This document shows positions 32,052-43,803 of a DNA stretch of 52,748 nucleotides, one piece after another. This DNA comes from Teratosphaeria epicoccoides (lineage: Eukaryota > Ascomycota > Dothideomycetes > Mycosphaerellales > Teratosphaeriaceae). The notes beneath the pieces are model-generated. The model was not told the DNA's origin. It did not search any database and saw nothing but the letters and a program-made list of their open reading frames with translations. The stretch covers positions 1 to 52,748 of the forward strand of contig JADDMT010000166.1 in NCBI GenBank assembly GCA_021401465.1, given 5' to 3'. The translations under genes were made by a program, and so were the position numbers. Each line of letters starts with the position of its first letter. Within the stretch, counting starts at the first letter, position 1.

Positions 32052-33262
32052 TAATGCTTTAGCTGCTTAGTTCTATTAGGAACTAAAGGAGACAGTTAAA
32101 GACGAAATTGCCTAGGGAGATTAACTAACAACATTCAAGGAAATAAGCGATCTCGCGATTAGGATTAATAATTGCATCTAGGAACGACAGCAGGAACGAC
32201 AACATAGAAATCGCAGGCTAGCACAGGCTAACTATAAGGTCTAACGATTAGCACTAAAATGGCGAAGCGATTACTATAGTCTCTAACTAATAGAGTTAGA
32301 TACGACTAAGGGACGCCTAAAGAGTAGACCCTAAGGAAAGCCACAGAAGGGCTCTCCTACCTAGAATAGTCTGAAGAAGCCATTCGACAAGAATAACCTC
32401 AAGTGCTATAACTGTAGAAAGAAGGGACACTTTGCCCGCAGTGTTTTGCTAAGAAACAGCGTCAGGAACTACAACAGACAGAACAGGCTCGCGCGACAAC
32501 ATTAGCACCTAAGCAAAAGGCTGCTACTACTTAAGAACTAGACTATGCCTTACTTACTTAGACTATGTGCTATGACGACAATTGTCTGATTCACATGAGT
32601 AATAAAGATAGTTCTAGATAGTACCCTAGCTGTAACAAGGCGTAGTCGATCTGCGCGCTAAGGGGTATACCTTCTAGTGTAACAATCCTAAGGCAATAGG
32701 AGCTAGAAGAGGAAGAAGGTTCGGACGACAACTATGAGCTTGTCGAGGCTGTCATTCCTAATTCCGAGGAAGACGAGAGCATAGAGACATAGGCTATGCT
32801 ACCGCATGACATTAGACTCGATATTATCCGAATCATATAGAACTAGTAGGCTTAGGCTTGCTAATAGATTAATAGAGTACAACATGTTAACTAGCTTTAA
32901 TATGACGAACTAGCCGACTACATGCGACGATACCTAAGGAGACTACTAGTAGTAGCTTACCCTTACTCGCATTAGAAGATTGTCTAAGAAATTGTGCCGT
33001 TTAGGGTAGAATTTACGCCCTAAGGAGGCTACTTTACCTACAAGGGTATCTAGGTTCTATGAACGTTGCGACTCTAGGTTAGCTACTTAAAGATAGAGTA
33101 CGCAAGAAACGCGCAGGAACAACGAGGCTAAGAGCGAGTACAACCTCTTAGGCCGGTTAGCGGTAACGCTCGAAGAAGAATGAGCCAAGACTACATGATC
33201 CCTAAATTAGTCCGAGAAAACAGTTATTCGGGAAACGACAAGGTCCGCCAGAATTAGACCTA
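32052..33262 (+). pseudogene. gag: gag of A2, C-terminal part
   Basis: Resumes gag after the A3 insertion (32052-32056 is the duplicated target). The zinc knuckle at 32405-32446 has lost one base: other copies read CGCGAGTG or CGCAAGTG where A2 has CGCAGTG near 32438-32441. The frame shifts inside the knuckle before its last Cys. The acidic tail follows. Confidence 0.85.
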
Positions 33263-36200
33263 TAGACAGACTAGACAGGGCTGCAACGATGTGCTATAGT
33301 TAGCGCAAGATACGCGGACAACCTTAGAGTATAGGTACACATTAACGAGACGCTAGCCCGGGCCTTAATAGATTCAGGATGCACTAGAATCTTCATGACG
33401 CCTAAGTTCGCTAGGACAGCTAGGATAAGGCTACAGGCAAAGACGAACGCTTTCTCGCTACAAGTGATTAATAGGAAGCTAGTCACGTACAACTAAGGAA
33501 TAGTTGACAAAGAGACTAAGACAGTACCTCTACGGATAGGATACTACTAAGAGATAATCTAGTTCGACATCACAGAGTCGCCTAGCTTAGATGTAGTGCT
33601 AGGGTTACTATAGCTAAGGAACGCTAACCCTACCTCGACTAGAAGAACGAGAGGATCTAGTTCTTAGAACTCTTAAAATCGATACCTCTACCTATAGTAC
33701 ATGACGTACTAGGCAAGATCGAAATATGTGCTATGACTTTAAACGAGATAGTCGCTACTATCGAGGATCTAGAACAGGAAGTATATGTCCTATAGGTTAA
33801 AGCAACATAGTCTGAAGTCAAAGTCGAGTTTATAGTTCCTAACGAGTATAAAGAGTTCGCTACTCTTTTCGAGGAAGAACCCGACTAAGAGGCTCTGCTA
33901 GAACACTAGGAGTAGGACTACAAGATACCCTTACTCCTAGGCAGAATGCTAACGAAGTAACTAGTTCGCCTATTACTAGTAGCTAAACTAGAAATTCTCT
34001 GGAAATACCTTGAAGACAAACCTCTAGAAAGGCTTCATTTGCAAATCGTAGTTACTAGCAGGGTACCTAATCCTGTTTGTCCCTAAGGGAGAGGACAACT
34101 AGCGACTTTACGTCGACTATTATAGATTAAACGACATTACGATAAAAAACAGTTATCTGCTTCCTTTGCTTTCTGAATTACAGGATTGCCGACAAGGGGC
34201 AGTATAGTTCTCGAAGTTCGACATACTAGGAGTGTATAACTGAATTTGAATTAAGGAAGGCGAAGAATAGAGGACCGCGTTTCGAACTAGGTTTAGACAC
34301 TACGAGTATATAGTCATGCTATTTAGGTTAACAAACGCCCTAGCTACATAGTAGGCATTTATTAACAATGTGCTATAAGAGTACCTCGACGTCTTTGCAG
34401 TTATATACTTAGATAACATCCTTGTCTACTTACAAACGATCGAAGAACATAGGACTTATGTACGTAAGGTACTTTAGAAACTCTAGGATTATAAGCTAAA
34501 GGTTAAGCCTTAGAAGAGCGAGTTTCATAAGCAAGAATTCTAGTTCCTTGGCTACGTAGTAGCATGGAACGGGATCAAGATAGACACTAAGAAGGTTAAA
34601 GTCGTAAAAGAGTAGCCTATGCTAACTAATGTCAAGGAAGTATAGTCCTTCCTTAGGTTCGCTAACTTCTATCGAAGATTCATCGCGAACTATTCGAGGA
34701 TTACGGCACTACTTACGACCCTTACTATAAAGGATACACTATTCGTATAGGACAACGCCTAACAGAATACCTTCAAGGAACTTAAGCAACGATTTACAGA
34801 TCAGCTAATCTTGCTTGTATTCGACCCTAATAAGCCTATCATAGTCGAAACAGATGCCTCTAATGTAGCACTTAGGGCATGCTTAAGTTAACTAGGACTA
34901 AGTAGACGACTATAGCTAGTTGCCTATTATTCGAGAAAGCTGTCTAGACCTAAGCTCCGTTACGACGTCTACAACAAAGAACTTCTAGCTATAGTAGACG
35001 CCTACAAAGCGTGGCGAGTCTACTTAGAAGGGGCTAAACACTAGGTTATAGTCTACACAGACTATGAGAACTTGCGATACTTTACTATAGCGAAGGAGTT
35101 AAACTGACGACAAGTCTAATAGAGTAAGGAACTCTCTAGTTTTAACTGTAAGATTGTCTATTACAAGGGATCCGATAACGTACGCGCTAATGCACTTAGC
35201 CGCTAGACTGATTACATGAAGGGCGTGAAATAGGAGAAACATGCTATTCTCTAGGAAAATAGTAATAGCACGCTTAGAGTTAACCGACTCGCGGCTATAG
35301 CTATTATATAGGCTAGTAAATTCTAGGACGACCTGAAGAATGCACTAGTCTACGACCTAACTACACTTGCTGTCCGTAACGAAATCGAGGGACAGGAGGA
35401 CTAGGAAGACGAAGACAGAGTGCTTCTCTTCTAAGGGTTAGTATACATGCTAATATCCTTACGTTTAGAGCTACTACGCCTCTAACATGACGTTCCTTAG
35501 GCAGGACACCTAGGAGTGTCTAAAATGAAGCAAATTCTCTAACGAGAATATTACTTCCCTAGGATAGGCAGAGTAATTAAGGACTATGTCCGCTAATGTG
35601 TAACTTGCTAACAGAGCAAGTATGACTATCACAAACCGTATAGGCTACTATAACTGCTATAGGTACCCTAACGGCTATAGGAATCGCTTGCTATAGACTT
35701 TATTATTAAACTACCCTAGTCGAGAGAACCTGCTACTAATAAGTTCTTCGATAGAATCATGGTAGTAGCTGACTAATTTACTAAGTTCAGGAAGTTTATC
35801 CTATACTGCAAAGACTTCAAGACTAAAGATATCACATATGTCTTCATTAAATAGGTAGTAGTACTACATAGTATGCTATAAGACCTAGTAACGGATCGAG
35901 GATCCGTGCTTACCTCTAACTTCTAGAAAGCCCTAATGAGATAATTCTAGGTTAAACATCGAATTAGTACTTCCTTCTAGCTGTAGATAGATAGACTGAC
36001 AGAACGTCTAAATCAGACGCTAGAATAGTACCTTCGATCCTATGTGATAGAGACTAGAACAATTAGGTAGAGTTGTTACTAATAGCGTAGCTTGTATATA
36101 ATAGTACGCTAGTAGAGTCGACAGGACTCTCGCTATTTCAGATAGCGTACAGATTAGCCATAGAAGACATTCTAGATGTCTTAGCTAGTAATCTAAACCT

Positions 36201-36753
36201 AGTAGCACTTAGGCAAGTAGAACACCTCTACTAACTACAAACAGAAGCATGACTTGACCTGCAGTTCTTTTAACAGAACATGGCATAGTACGTAAATCGC
36301 AAGAGAATTAAGGGACTAATTCTAAAGGAGGGGGACAAGGTATATCTCCTCTGCTATCACATTAAATTAGACAAGCTAAGTAAAAAACTAGACGCTATAA
36401 AACTAGGACCATTCCGGATTAAGGCTAAGAAAGGACTAGTTAATTTTGAATTATAGCTACCTAAGCAGATAAGAATACACCCTGTGTTCTATGTCTCTCT
36501 GCTAGAACAAGTAGCTCTAGACGCTACACTGCAAACGGAACCCTTACTACTTGACCCTAAGGTCGGAGAACTAGAGTACACTGTCGAGAAGATTGTCGAC
36601 ACTCGCTAGGTAGATAGATAGCAAGAGTACTTAGTAAAATGGGAAGGATACAGGAATACCGAAAACACCTAGGAGCCCCTAAAACACCTACGAAACTATT
36701 AGCAAAAGCTACGGAGTTTTAAGCGGAGAACGAACCTAGGAAGAAGATCATAG
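33250..36753 (+). pseudogene. pol: pol of A2
   Basis: Protease D-S-G at 33371-33379. RT active site at 34406-34417 reads Y-L-D-N: the second catalytic Asp is lost through a G-to-A change (GAC to AAC). RNase H near 34840-35010 (VETDASN). Integrase has a degraded zinc region (about 35480-35620) and complete D, D-35-E at 35696-35698, 35894-35896 and 36002-36004. The chromodomain at about 36560-36700 includes the rare surviving Trp in YLVKWEGYRNTENT. Stop TAG at 36751-36753, opposite the last sense codon of the antisense ORF. Confidence 0.92.
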
Positions 36754-37368
36754 GCCACGATTAGGCTCCTGCAGGACGCTATTAGTAGGCTCGGCTACCA
36801 CGCTATCTAGGAAACCCTAATACGATGCATTAGCGAAACCTTCTATTACGCTCTATGTCGTAGGACTAAGCGCAAGACCTGCCGAGAGATCTAGGTCAAG
36901 AAGGAACCTAGTCTGCTAAAGAGCCTGCTCTTTAGCCTCGTCCTCCCTAATCTCACGCTCCTTAAGAGCGCGACTATCCTCGACCTTATAGTTAACTACA
37001 TCTAACTGTTTCTGAAGACATATCTCCTTTACATGCGCCTCTATTATCTTCTGCAAAGCCTTAGCTAGAGCCGCCTTTGCATAATCGAGATTAGTAATTA
37101 GTCTTTTCTGCTAATTACCTAACCTCTTCTATTCGACCTCTGTTACCTTTACGTCGCAACTTTAACAGTTACTAAAGTGACAATGCAAACATTTCCCTAA
37201 GGAAATATGCACTTAACAAACAAGCTTTAACTCTTGACATTAAGTACAAGACTTCATGCTTTCCTTGCCCTAACGATAGATTCAATTCACGCGGCATTTG
37301 CGTTTCTGCGTTATAGGGGCGTTAGTGTCTAGAATGACACAAGGTAGTAACGTAGAAAGAGAAGACAT
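36748..37368 (-). pseudogene. antisense ORF of Gyp-A (A2)
   Basis: ATG at 37368 on the minus strand; codon 206 (CTA) is the complement of the pol stop and TGA follows (complement of 36748-36750). The spacing from ATG to the pol stop is 615 bases, identical to A1, A3 and A4. The Cys cluster and the KEREIREDEAKEQAL coiled-coil region are recognisable. Polypurine tract AAGAGGGGGATAG at about 37434-37446 lies upstream. Confidence 0.75.
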
Positions 37369-37446
37369 TACTACGCAAAGGAAAAGGCAAAAGAAACCCC
37401 GCACTAATAAGTAGCTTAGGGACGAGCTAGGCTAAGAGGGGGATAG

Positions 37447-37866
37447 TGTCATAAAGGTCATAAGTCACGAGCACTATAGTATAAGTCATAACACATGCAG
37501 GGAAGAAAGGATCTGTCATGTGAGGACAGATACCTAGATCTATAGGGTTAGTCTATAGATCTGTAGGCTTGCATAGGAGAAAGGATCTGTCACGTAAGGA
37601 CAGACACCTAGATCTGTAGGGTTAGTCTACAGATCTACAGACACGGGTCTAACAGGTCTATTAACAGATCTAGCAGAACTATCCTGTCTCTCTAAGTATA
37701 TAGGGATAGCTTTAGGACAGGTAGTTAGGAGCTTCGTGCTTAATTTAATCCTCTCCTCTAGGGGGATAGTTAGTTACAAGGTTAATTGCTATTGTCAATA
37801 TTCTTCACTACTCTGCGAGTCTAACACCTAATCCCCTTCCTACTATCGGCACCTACCCTTATGACA
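37447..37866 (+). repeat. 3' LTR of A2 (420 bp)
   Basis: TGTCATAAAGG...CTTATGACA, followed by TAGGT (37867-37871). Confidence 0.93.
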
Positions 37867-39360
37867 TAGGTAGAGCATCGAGCTAGGGACAAGGTACTTG
37901 ACGTTACATGCGGCGGTAGCCTAATTAGCCTCCTAGCGAGTGCAAAGCTAGCTACGCTAGATAGTGTATACTTCCTAGACTTCTGTGCTAAGATGCTAGA
38001 TAAGAGCTAGTAGTATGTGTTGTAGCTAGGCCTTAGAGGCAATACTATTACTAACTAATCTCTAGTACTATGCGGGACTACTAGGGAAGCGTAGACTTAT
38101 AGCGCTTTATCTAGGCTAGGCTTAATTATACCCCTATAGCCTGTATCAAGCAGGCTGCTAGATACCCTAACGGCTTTTAATAGTATTTGCAAAGGGCGTG
38201 CTAGAGATGTTTAAGCCATGGGTCTATTTAGGGCTAATCTACTAGCTACGCGAGCTAGTAAGTGACAACAGCTAGCTAATCTTAGATTAGAAGGAGCCTG
38301 CTCCTAGCTAGCAGCTACTTTTGTACTAACTAAGCGAGGCTACTTCCATGGCCTATTAAGAGTACACTATAAGAGACTAGGCCTTATTGCTATTGCGTAT
38401 TCAGAATGTTTAGCACCCTGCCCTACTAAGTCCTAGCTTTAACCGTCTAATTACATAGTATACCATGATTGCTAGCTAGGACGAATTAGCGAGGGCGTAG
38501 AGATCTATGCTTGCTTTCTTCGCTAAGCCTAGTGTAGCAAGTAAGGTGTCCCTCTACGCAGACTTTCTGACTTACTAGCTAACAGATTAGTTAACTGCTC
38601 TGTATAGCTTATTCGTCGAGCGAGTAAGAACCTATGTCAGCTATTTAACCGCGGCGTTAGAGGTTAAAGTCAACATAGCGCGGCGTAAATAGCTTAATAG
38701 CAAGATTAGTAGTACTACTCCTAGGCAGAGGAGTTTCTAGGTCAAGCTCTTATACACTCTCCTTATTAAGCCTATAGCTACAATACCTCTTAATTAAGTC
38801 AAACAGGAATTGTCGCGCATAGAGAGACATGCGCTAGAATGACAGGTAGCGAAGACTCTACAGAAAGGGCAGTAAATATACGAGGTAGATAAGCTAGCTA
38901 CCTGCCTAGATACTAGCTAGCAGAGAGATGTGCATGCAATAAGAGACTTTTAGCTAGTAGCACTAACTGCTAATCCTGCGGCATGACTAATAAGTAGTTA
39001 TGCACATAGGTAGAAGACCTGCTTACGGCTGTAGTAGGCGGCAATTCATGACTTTCTTAAGAACTTACTAAGCATCTACAAGGATCTTGCTCTTCTTAGC
39101 ATCTTATGAAAGCGTAGGTAAGATGTTAACATCCTTAGGCTACACTTTGTAGTCTATTAGGCCCTCGTAGAGACTAAGCATATTAACCTTACTATGAAGG
39201 TATACTCCTTGAACTAAAGCGGTAGTAGAAGGGATGCCGCTAATACTAGATGCCCTAGGTCTAGTGTACCTCGCCCTAGTAGTAGAGGCGTAGGTTGCGA
39301 ATAGCATGATATTAGCATAATGTCTATCTATTACTGTATATTACGACTATGTAGCAGATC
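37867..39360 (+). pseudogene. unrecognised ORF E, 3' part
   Basis: Continues the frame of 15690-15887 (HRARDKVLDVTCGGSLISLLASAKL, LDSVYFLDFCAKMLDKS...). Around 38350-38400 the best frame changes, and a second frame runs to about 39240 (DELARA-stop-RSMLAFFAKPSVASKVSLYADFL..., ELSRIERHALE, LRLHFVVY-stop-ALVETKHINLTMKVY), so one indel is likely. It is helical with many TAG at likely Trp/Gln sites. I do not recognise the family; its setting suggests a DNA-transposon protein. Confidence 0.5.
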
Positions 39361-39589
39361 CTCTAGCCCTACCTCGATTCTAATGAATCTGACGAAGACT
39401 AGGAGGACAAGTTACTATCTAAGAAGGCTAAGGGCAACTCTAGTCAGCTGTTTAGCACATTTTGCTACGATCTAACAGGGTGCTAAGTAGCTAACTAGAG
39501 TTGCACTTAGCCTTCTTAGATAGTAGCTCGTCCTCCTAGTCTTAGTCAGATTCATCGGAATTAAGGCGGGGCCAGAGGATCTGCTACAT
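39349..39589. repeat. 241-bp inverted repeat (large hairpin)
   Basis: ATGTAGCAGATCCTCT at the left end is matched by AGAGGATCTGCTACAT at the right end, and the arms pair through to a centre near 39469 with scattered mismatches. The arms encode an acidic plus basic stretch (SNESDED-x-EDKLLSKKAKG), so the hairpin arose from duplicated coding-like DNA. Confidence 0.85.
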
Positions 39590-39760
39590 GAATCTGACGA
39601 AGACTAGGAGGACGAGTTACTATTAAAGAAGGCTAAGTGCAACTCTAGTCAGCCGCTTAGCACCCTGTTAGATCGTAGCAAAATGTGCTAAACGGCTGAC
39701 TAGAGTTACCCTTAGCCTTCTTCAATAGTGACTTGTCCTCCTAGTCTTCATGAGATTCAT
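39588..39760. repeat. second hairpin, an inverted copy of the first
   Basis: Repeats the GAATCTGACGAAGACTAGGA arm. The loop (CCCTGTTAGATCGTAGCAAAA without the last base shown) is the reverse complement of the first hairpin's loop, so the block is the first hairpin in the other direction, lacking the outer ends. Confidence 0.8.
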
Positions 39761-39828
39761 CGATGCTATGCGCTCTATTAGTTAAGGCTAGAGCTAGCGA
39801 CAGACCGCATAAACTATCTACCCTAGCC

Positions 39829-40060
39829 GCGTTCGAAAGTGTAGGCAGTATACTCATAGCACCTTACTCTACCTGCTATCACTAGATCCGCGAGATAGGG
39901 TAATAGCACACTTGACCTAGCTGCGACTAAAGGTGCTAGTAGTATACCCATAGTATCTCCTTCTATCTGCTACTAGTATTTCCGCGAGATAGGGCAACAG
40001 CACACTTAACCTAGCCGCGATCAAAAGTGCTAGTAGTATACCCGTGGCACTTTAAGGCAT
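39829..40060. repeat. 94-bp tandem repeats (about 2.4 copies)
   Basis: Units begin at 39829, 39923 and 40017 (GCGTTCGAAAG, GCGACTAAAGG, GCGATCAAAAG), an exact 94-bp period. Each contains a version of GTGCTAGTAGTATACCC. They lie just outside the CACTA transposase gene and probably form its subterminal repeats, where transposase normally binds. Confidence 0.8.
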
Positions 40061-40179
40061 CTCTTGTGATTTACTACTAGTAGTTTTATCATAACGTCTG
40101 TAGGTCTAGGGCTAGCATTTAACCTACTAGTAGTATGCTTCTAGTACTCTCGACTACTTCTTGTGTATATCTAGCATCC
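40061..40179. other. subterminal sequence, no gene
   Basis: Between the tandem repeats and the transposase end; includes another CTAGTAGTATGC copy near 40127. Confidence 0.4.
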
Positions 40180-43100
40180 TGACCCTTGCTCTTATTCTTC
40201 TAGTTAGTTAAACTAGTAGCGCTAGTTGCAGAAGTATTACTTACGCTAGGGCTTGTAGCGTGCTACCTTTATCAAGCTTACTAGTATAGCATTCGTTATG
40301 CATGTCATGATAGTTTGCGTTTGTTTCTCCTTAATTAGTCCTAAGTAGAGCTACTAGCGACGCCACGCTTAAGTGATAGTAGCCCTTCCTTACTAGTAGC
40401 CGCAATATCGCGCTACTTAGCTGTATTTAGGCGATGTAGCTTGTGTTTAGTTACTACCCTAGACTCTTGTTCCTCCTAGTCCGCATTATATATGAAGTTG
40501 TAGGTCTCAAAGTCGGCAGTATTATTAATGTACATGTCACATTAGCTAGAGGTGTCATATTTATCTATTAGCATAACATAGATACTATAGTAGACGCTAG
40601 TAAGCCTGTAGATGTAGCGACCTACAGAGTACCTTCCTATAGGCTAGAACGCATCGCTATGATTACTATCATGCTATGAACATCGTCTGCTCTTCTAGCC
40701 GGATCCTTCGGCTAGATTAGGTCTATAAACACACCTGTGTAGGTCGGACGTTTATTATGTGCTAGTATTATGTAGTTATAGCTGTCTACTATGACGCGCA
40801 ATTTCTTGTCTTAGAAGGTTATGACATATAACAGGCGAGCAGGCAGCTAGCCCTTAAAGGTAACTACTAGGTCGATTTGTCTATTAACGCTAGTAGTCTC
40901 GTCTGTAACTAGCGGCACTTCGTACTCCTAGACCTAGAGCTAGTCGTTACGGCGATTGTCCTAGATTCCTTTCTAGTTTAGTGTACATCTAACGACGTCT
41001 GGCTTAGTTGCAGATAGATCGTTAGGATCCTTATGATGCATCTTCTAGCACTATACACTAGCATAGAAAGATACCTCTAAATCGTCGACCTAATCTAGTC
41101 TTCTCTCGATCCTGTCAGGATTAAGACGCATTGTATTCGACGTTAAAGTTGTATTCGACAACGCCTAGTACTCTCTAACAAACACTGTAGTAGTATGACG
41201 GAAGTAAGGCCCTACCTCTAGCCCTATGTATGCTACTATATTACTAACTATCCTCTATATGTCTCTACCTAGTAACGATTAGCTAGATCTTAGCCTTCGC
41301 TAGCTAAGGAAGGCTTTAACATCCTTCTGCTCTGTCGGTTAAGGCACTTCGCGCTCCTAAGCCTCTTAACGTTCGGCCTTAGTCTGCTGCTAGAACGTTA
41401 GGCTAGTATCAAAGAATGTAAGTATAGTAATCTTTCGCTAGAAGTGCTCTATAATTTAGTCCTCCTATCCATTCTTCTTATTAGTTAATTTAAATAGCTT
41501 CTTAATGTATTCGATATGCTTGTGTTCGAAGTAGCTAGTATCGAGGTCTAGCGCGTTACTAAAGAGCCGTATTATGTCCACGTAGTGTGTAAGGGCATGA
41601 AACTTAGGAAAATTGAAGTGCCCTTGCAGTTTACATACATTGTCTACTATCTTAGGCTCCTCCGCTTGCTTTTTCTGCGCTTTCTTCTTTCTTAGCTCTC
41701 CTTTGCTTATGTAGTACTCCCTAAACTCTTCTTTATACTAGTTGCATCAGAACAGGGTAAGGACTATAAACTAGAGCGTTTCGCTATCATGTAAAGGATA
41801 TTACACTAACTAAGAGAAGTCTACTATTACCCGCAAGAACTAGATAGCGCTATATGCCTTAGCCTCCTCTAATAGTAGCATGAAGACTAGGAGCAACTGT
41901 CATAGCATACTCTTCTGTTCCTAGCCTGTCTATTAGCTTACTGCAGACATCTAGCTAAACACCTAGAGGTTCCTAAATGTAGGCACTGCCGCGAAACGAC
42001 AGTCGATGATAACATCTACTTAATAATCTATAACAGTCTTGCCTTTATTACTCTTTCTTGCTATTTTATGCTAACTCTTAGCTTATAGGAGTACTGCTCT
42101 AGCTCGCTTCGAAGACAGAGGTAGTCGACTCTTAAGCAAATCTCGCGTCTAATCTATGACGTACATTAATACGCCCTTAAAGAGTTAGTAGAGCACGTCT
42201 ACTATTAGTATCTTATAGATATTTAGGGTAGTATACCTAAATGCGAAGTTTAGTAGGTCGTGCACGTAGCTACCCTAGTCTTCTTCGCTACTCGCTAGAG
42301 CATGATTTGTATTTACGTGTCCTTGTGTGTCTACTATAGTGTAACCGCTTCAAGGTCTTCGCGTTTTTCTGGATAGATTATACATATTATGTAGTAGCGG
42401 TTGTTCTTTACGCCTGTGATTATCATCTGTTCTTAGTAGTTACTCGCGTATACCGCAATATTTAGGAAACATCGCTATGTCTCGCTATCCGCATATAATA
42501 CGTCAAGGCTCTTGCCTGCGGCGAGCTTAGTAATAGGGTCGAACATTGTCTTCATGTAGCGATAGTATAGCTTGTCCCTAATGCTTCCTTTTCCGCCTTT
42601 AACTACTAGTAGCATCGCTAGGAGCATACTGCCTAGTCGATAGTTAGAGTTACGAACCGATCTAGGTAGGTTACTAATCATTAAGTATACTAGCTATACG
42701 ATCAGGTTACCTTGATAATTAGTAACCTATGTCTTGTTACTAGTAAGAATTAGTAGCATAATTGTCGCTCCGTCTATTCTAAGCTCTTTCTGTTTATCCT
42801 ACTACTAGTCTATAGAGGCTATGTCCTAATAGATCCGCCTAGGCAGGTCATCTAGAGTCTCGAGGTAATAAGGCGCGTACATAAGATCATTCCTGAAACC
42901 CTTATGCCCTATAAGAAAGCGCATAACGTCTTCGACTTTCTAGTGCCTTAGAAGCACTGTCTTGACACTAGAGGTTAACTATAGAGATTCTAATTCGATG
43001 TTCGTAATACTCTACTTTGTAATAAATAGTAGTTAGTAGGCACTTACTTCTCGGATCTTGTCCTTAAGCTCTACGCCTAACTAAAAGCTAAGCAGTTCGT

Positions 43101-43803
43101 AGATCTTCTGTAGCTAGGGATTCTTGAATAACCGATTAATGGCGTTACTCGAAATGCCTTTGTAAAAGAGCTAGTATGCGAATGCTACATCTGTATTACT
43201 TTAGAAGAAGGCATAGCCCTATTTGTTAAGTTCCTTATCTGTCTGTTCGTTAGACCTACTCAAGGTTATTACTAACTTAGTAGGATTGCAGCTTAACGTA
43301 CAATTTGATTAGCCTGCCCGCTATGAGACTACCTACGCTAAAAGGTGTCCGCTTGTATAGTTACTTGCATCTAGTAGATAATAGCCTACTAGCGCGCATA
43401 TAGATTAAAGCTAAGCTATGCTCGCTTGTGACACTATGTAGCCTACCCGCTTAGCTGCTATTCGTGTCTCTATATCGTCCATCTAGAGATGTAGCGTCTC
43501 TTGTGAATGCTGCTAGGTCGTCGTAGAGACTAAGCGCGTCGATGTTACTACTATCATTGTCAATTACCCTAGCTGTTGCTACTATCTCCTTCTCTTATAT
43601 GTGAGCCTTATTAAGCACAGGCTCGACGACTATAACTAGTTCCTTGTTTGTAACATACTACCTATCTACTCCTATAGCGTCGCGACTAATGTCCCCTCCT
43701 TATAGGCGAGGACATCGTCTGCTAATTGACTTTCGACTCTGTCGTTTAAGTCTAAGGAGATGTTCAAATCTGACGCGTATTTCTCGTCAGGTCTAAGATC
43801 CAT
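40180..43803 (-). pseudogene. Plavaka-type CACTA (EnSpm) transposase
   Basis: ATG at 43803 (MDLRPDEKYASDL). Landmarks on the minus strand follow fungal Plavaka-family CACTA transposases: GYAFF...FKGISSNAINRLF-like (about 43150), YYLETLDDLPRRIYQDIASID (about 42800), ELRIDGATIMLLILTSNKTQ followed by ISNLPRSVRNSNYRLGSMLL (about 42590-42770; the family has 'GATI-x-PVI-x-SDKTQL...GN-x-PK-x-R'), an open piece at 42475-42681 with PITKLAAGKSLDVLYADSET (family 'GK-x-GV-x-M-x-CADG'), then NIAVYASNY-stop-EQMIITGVKNN and PEKREDL. C-terminal parts reach about 40180. TAG stops throughout; frameshifts not excluded. Cut-and-paste transposase of a DNA transposon, now dead. Confidence 0.85.

Larger units (their letters stand above)
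15888..37866 (+). mobile_element. Gyp-A copy A2, complete, split by nested A3 and C
   Basis: Outermost member of a three-level nest. Its own sequence is 15888-16955 plus 32057-37866 (32052-32056 is the duplicated target). It carries 420-bp LTRs, gag, pol and the antisense ORF, and is flanked by TAGGT. The A3 insertion lies about 590 bp into gag. It is clearly more mutated than A3 and Gyp-C inside it, as expected if it is older. Confidence 0.93.

Noticed and set aside
39829..40060. CRISPR-like array from the regular 94-bp repeats
   Set aside because: Whole 94-bp units are repeated without unique spacers, in a eukaryotic transposon context.
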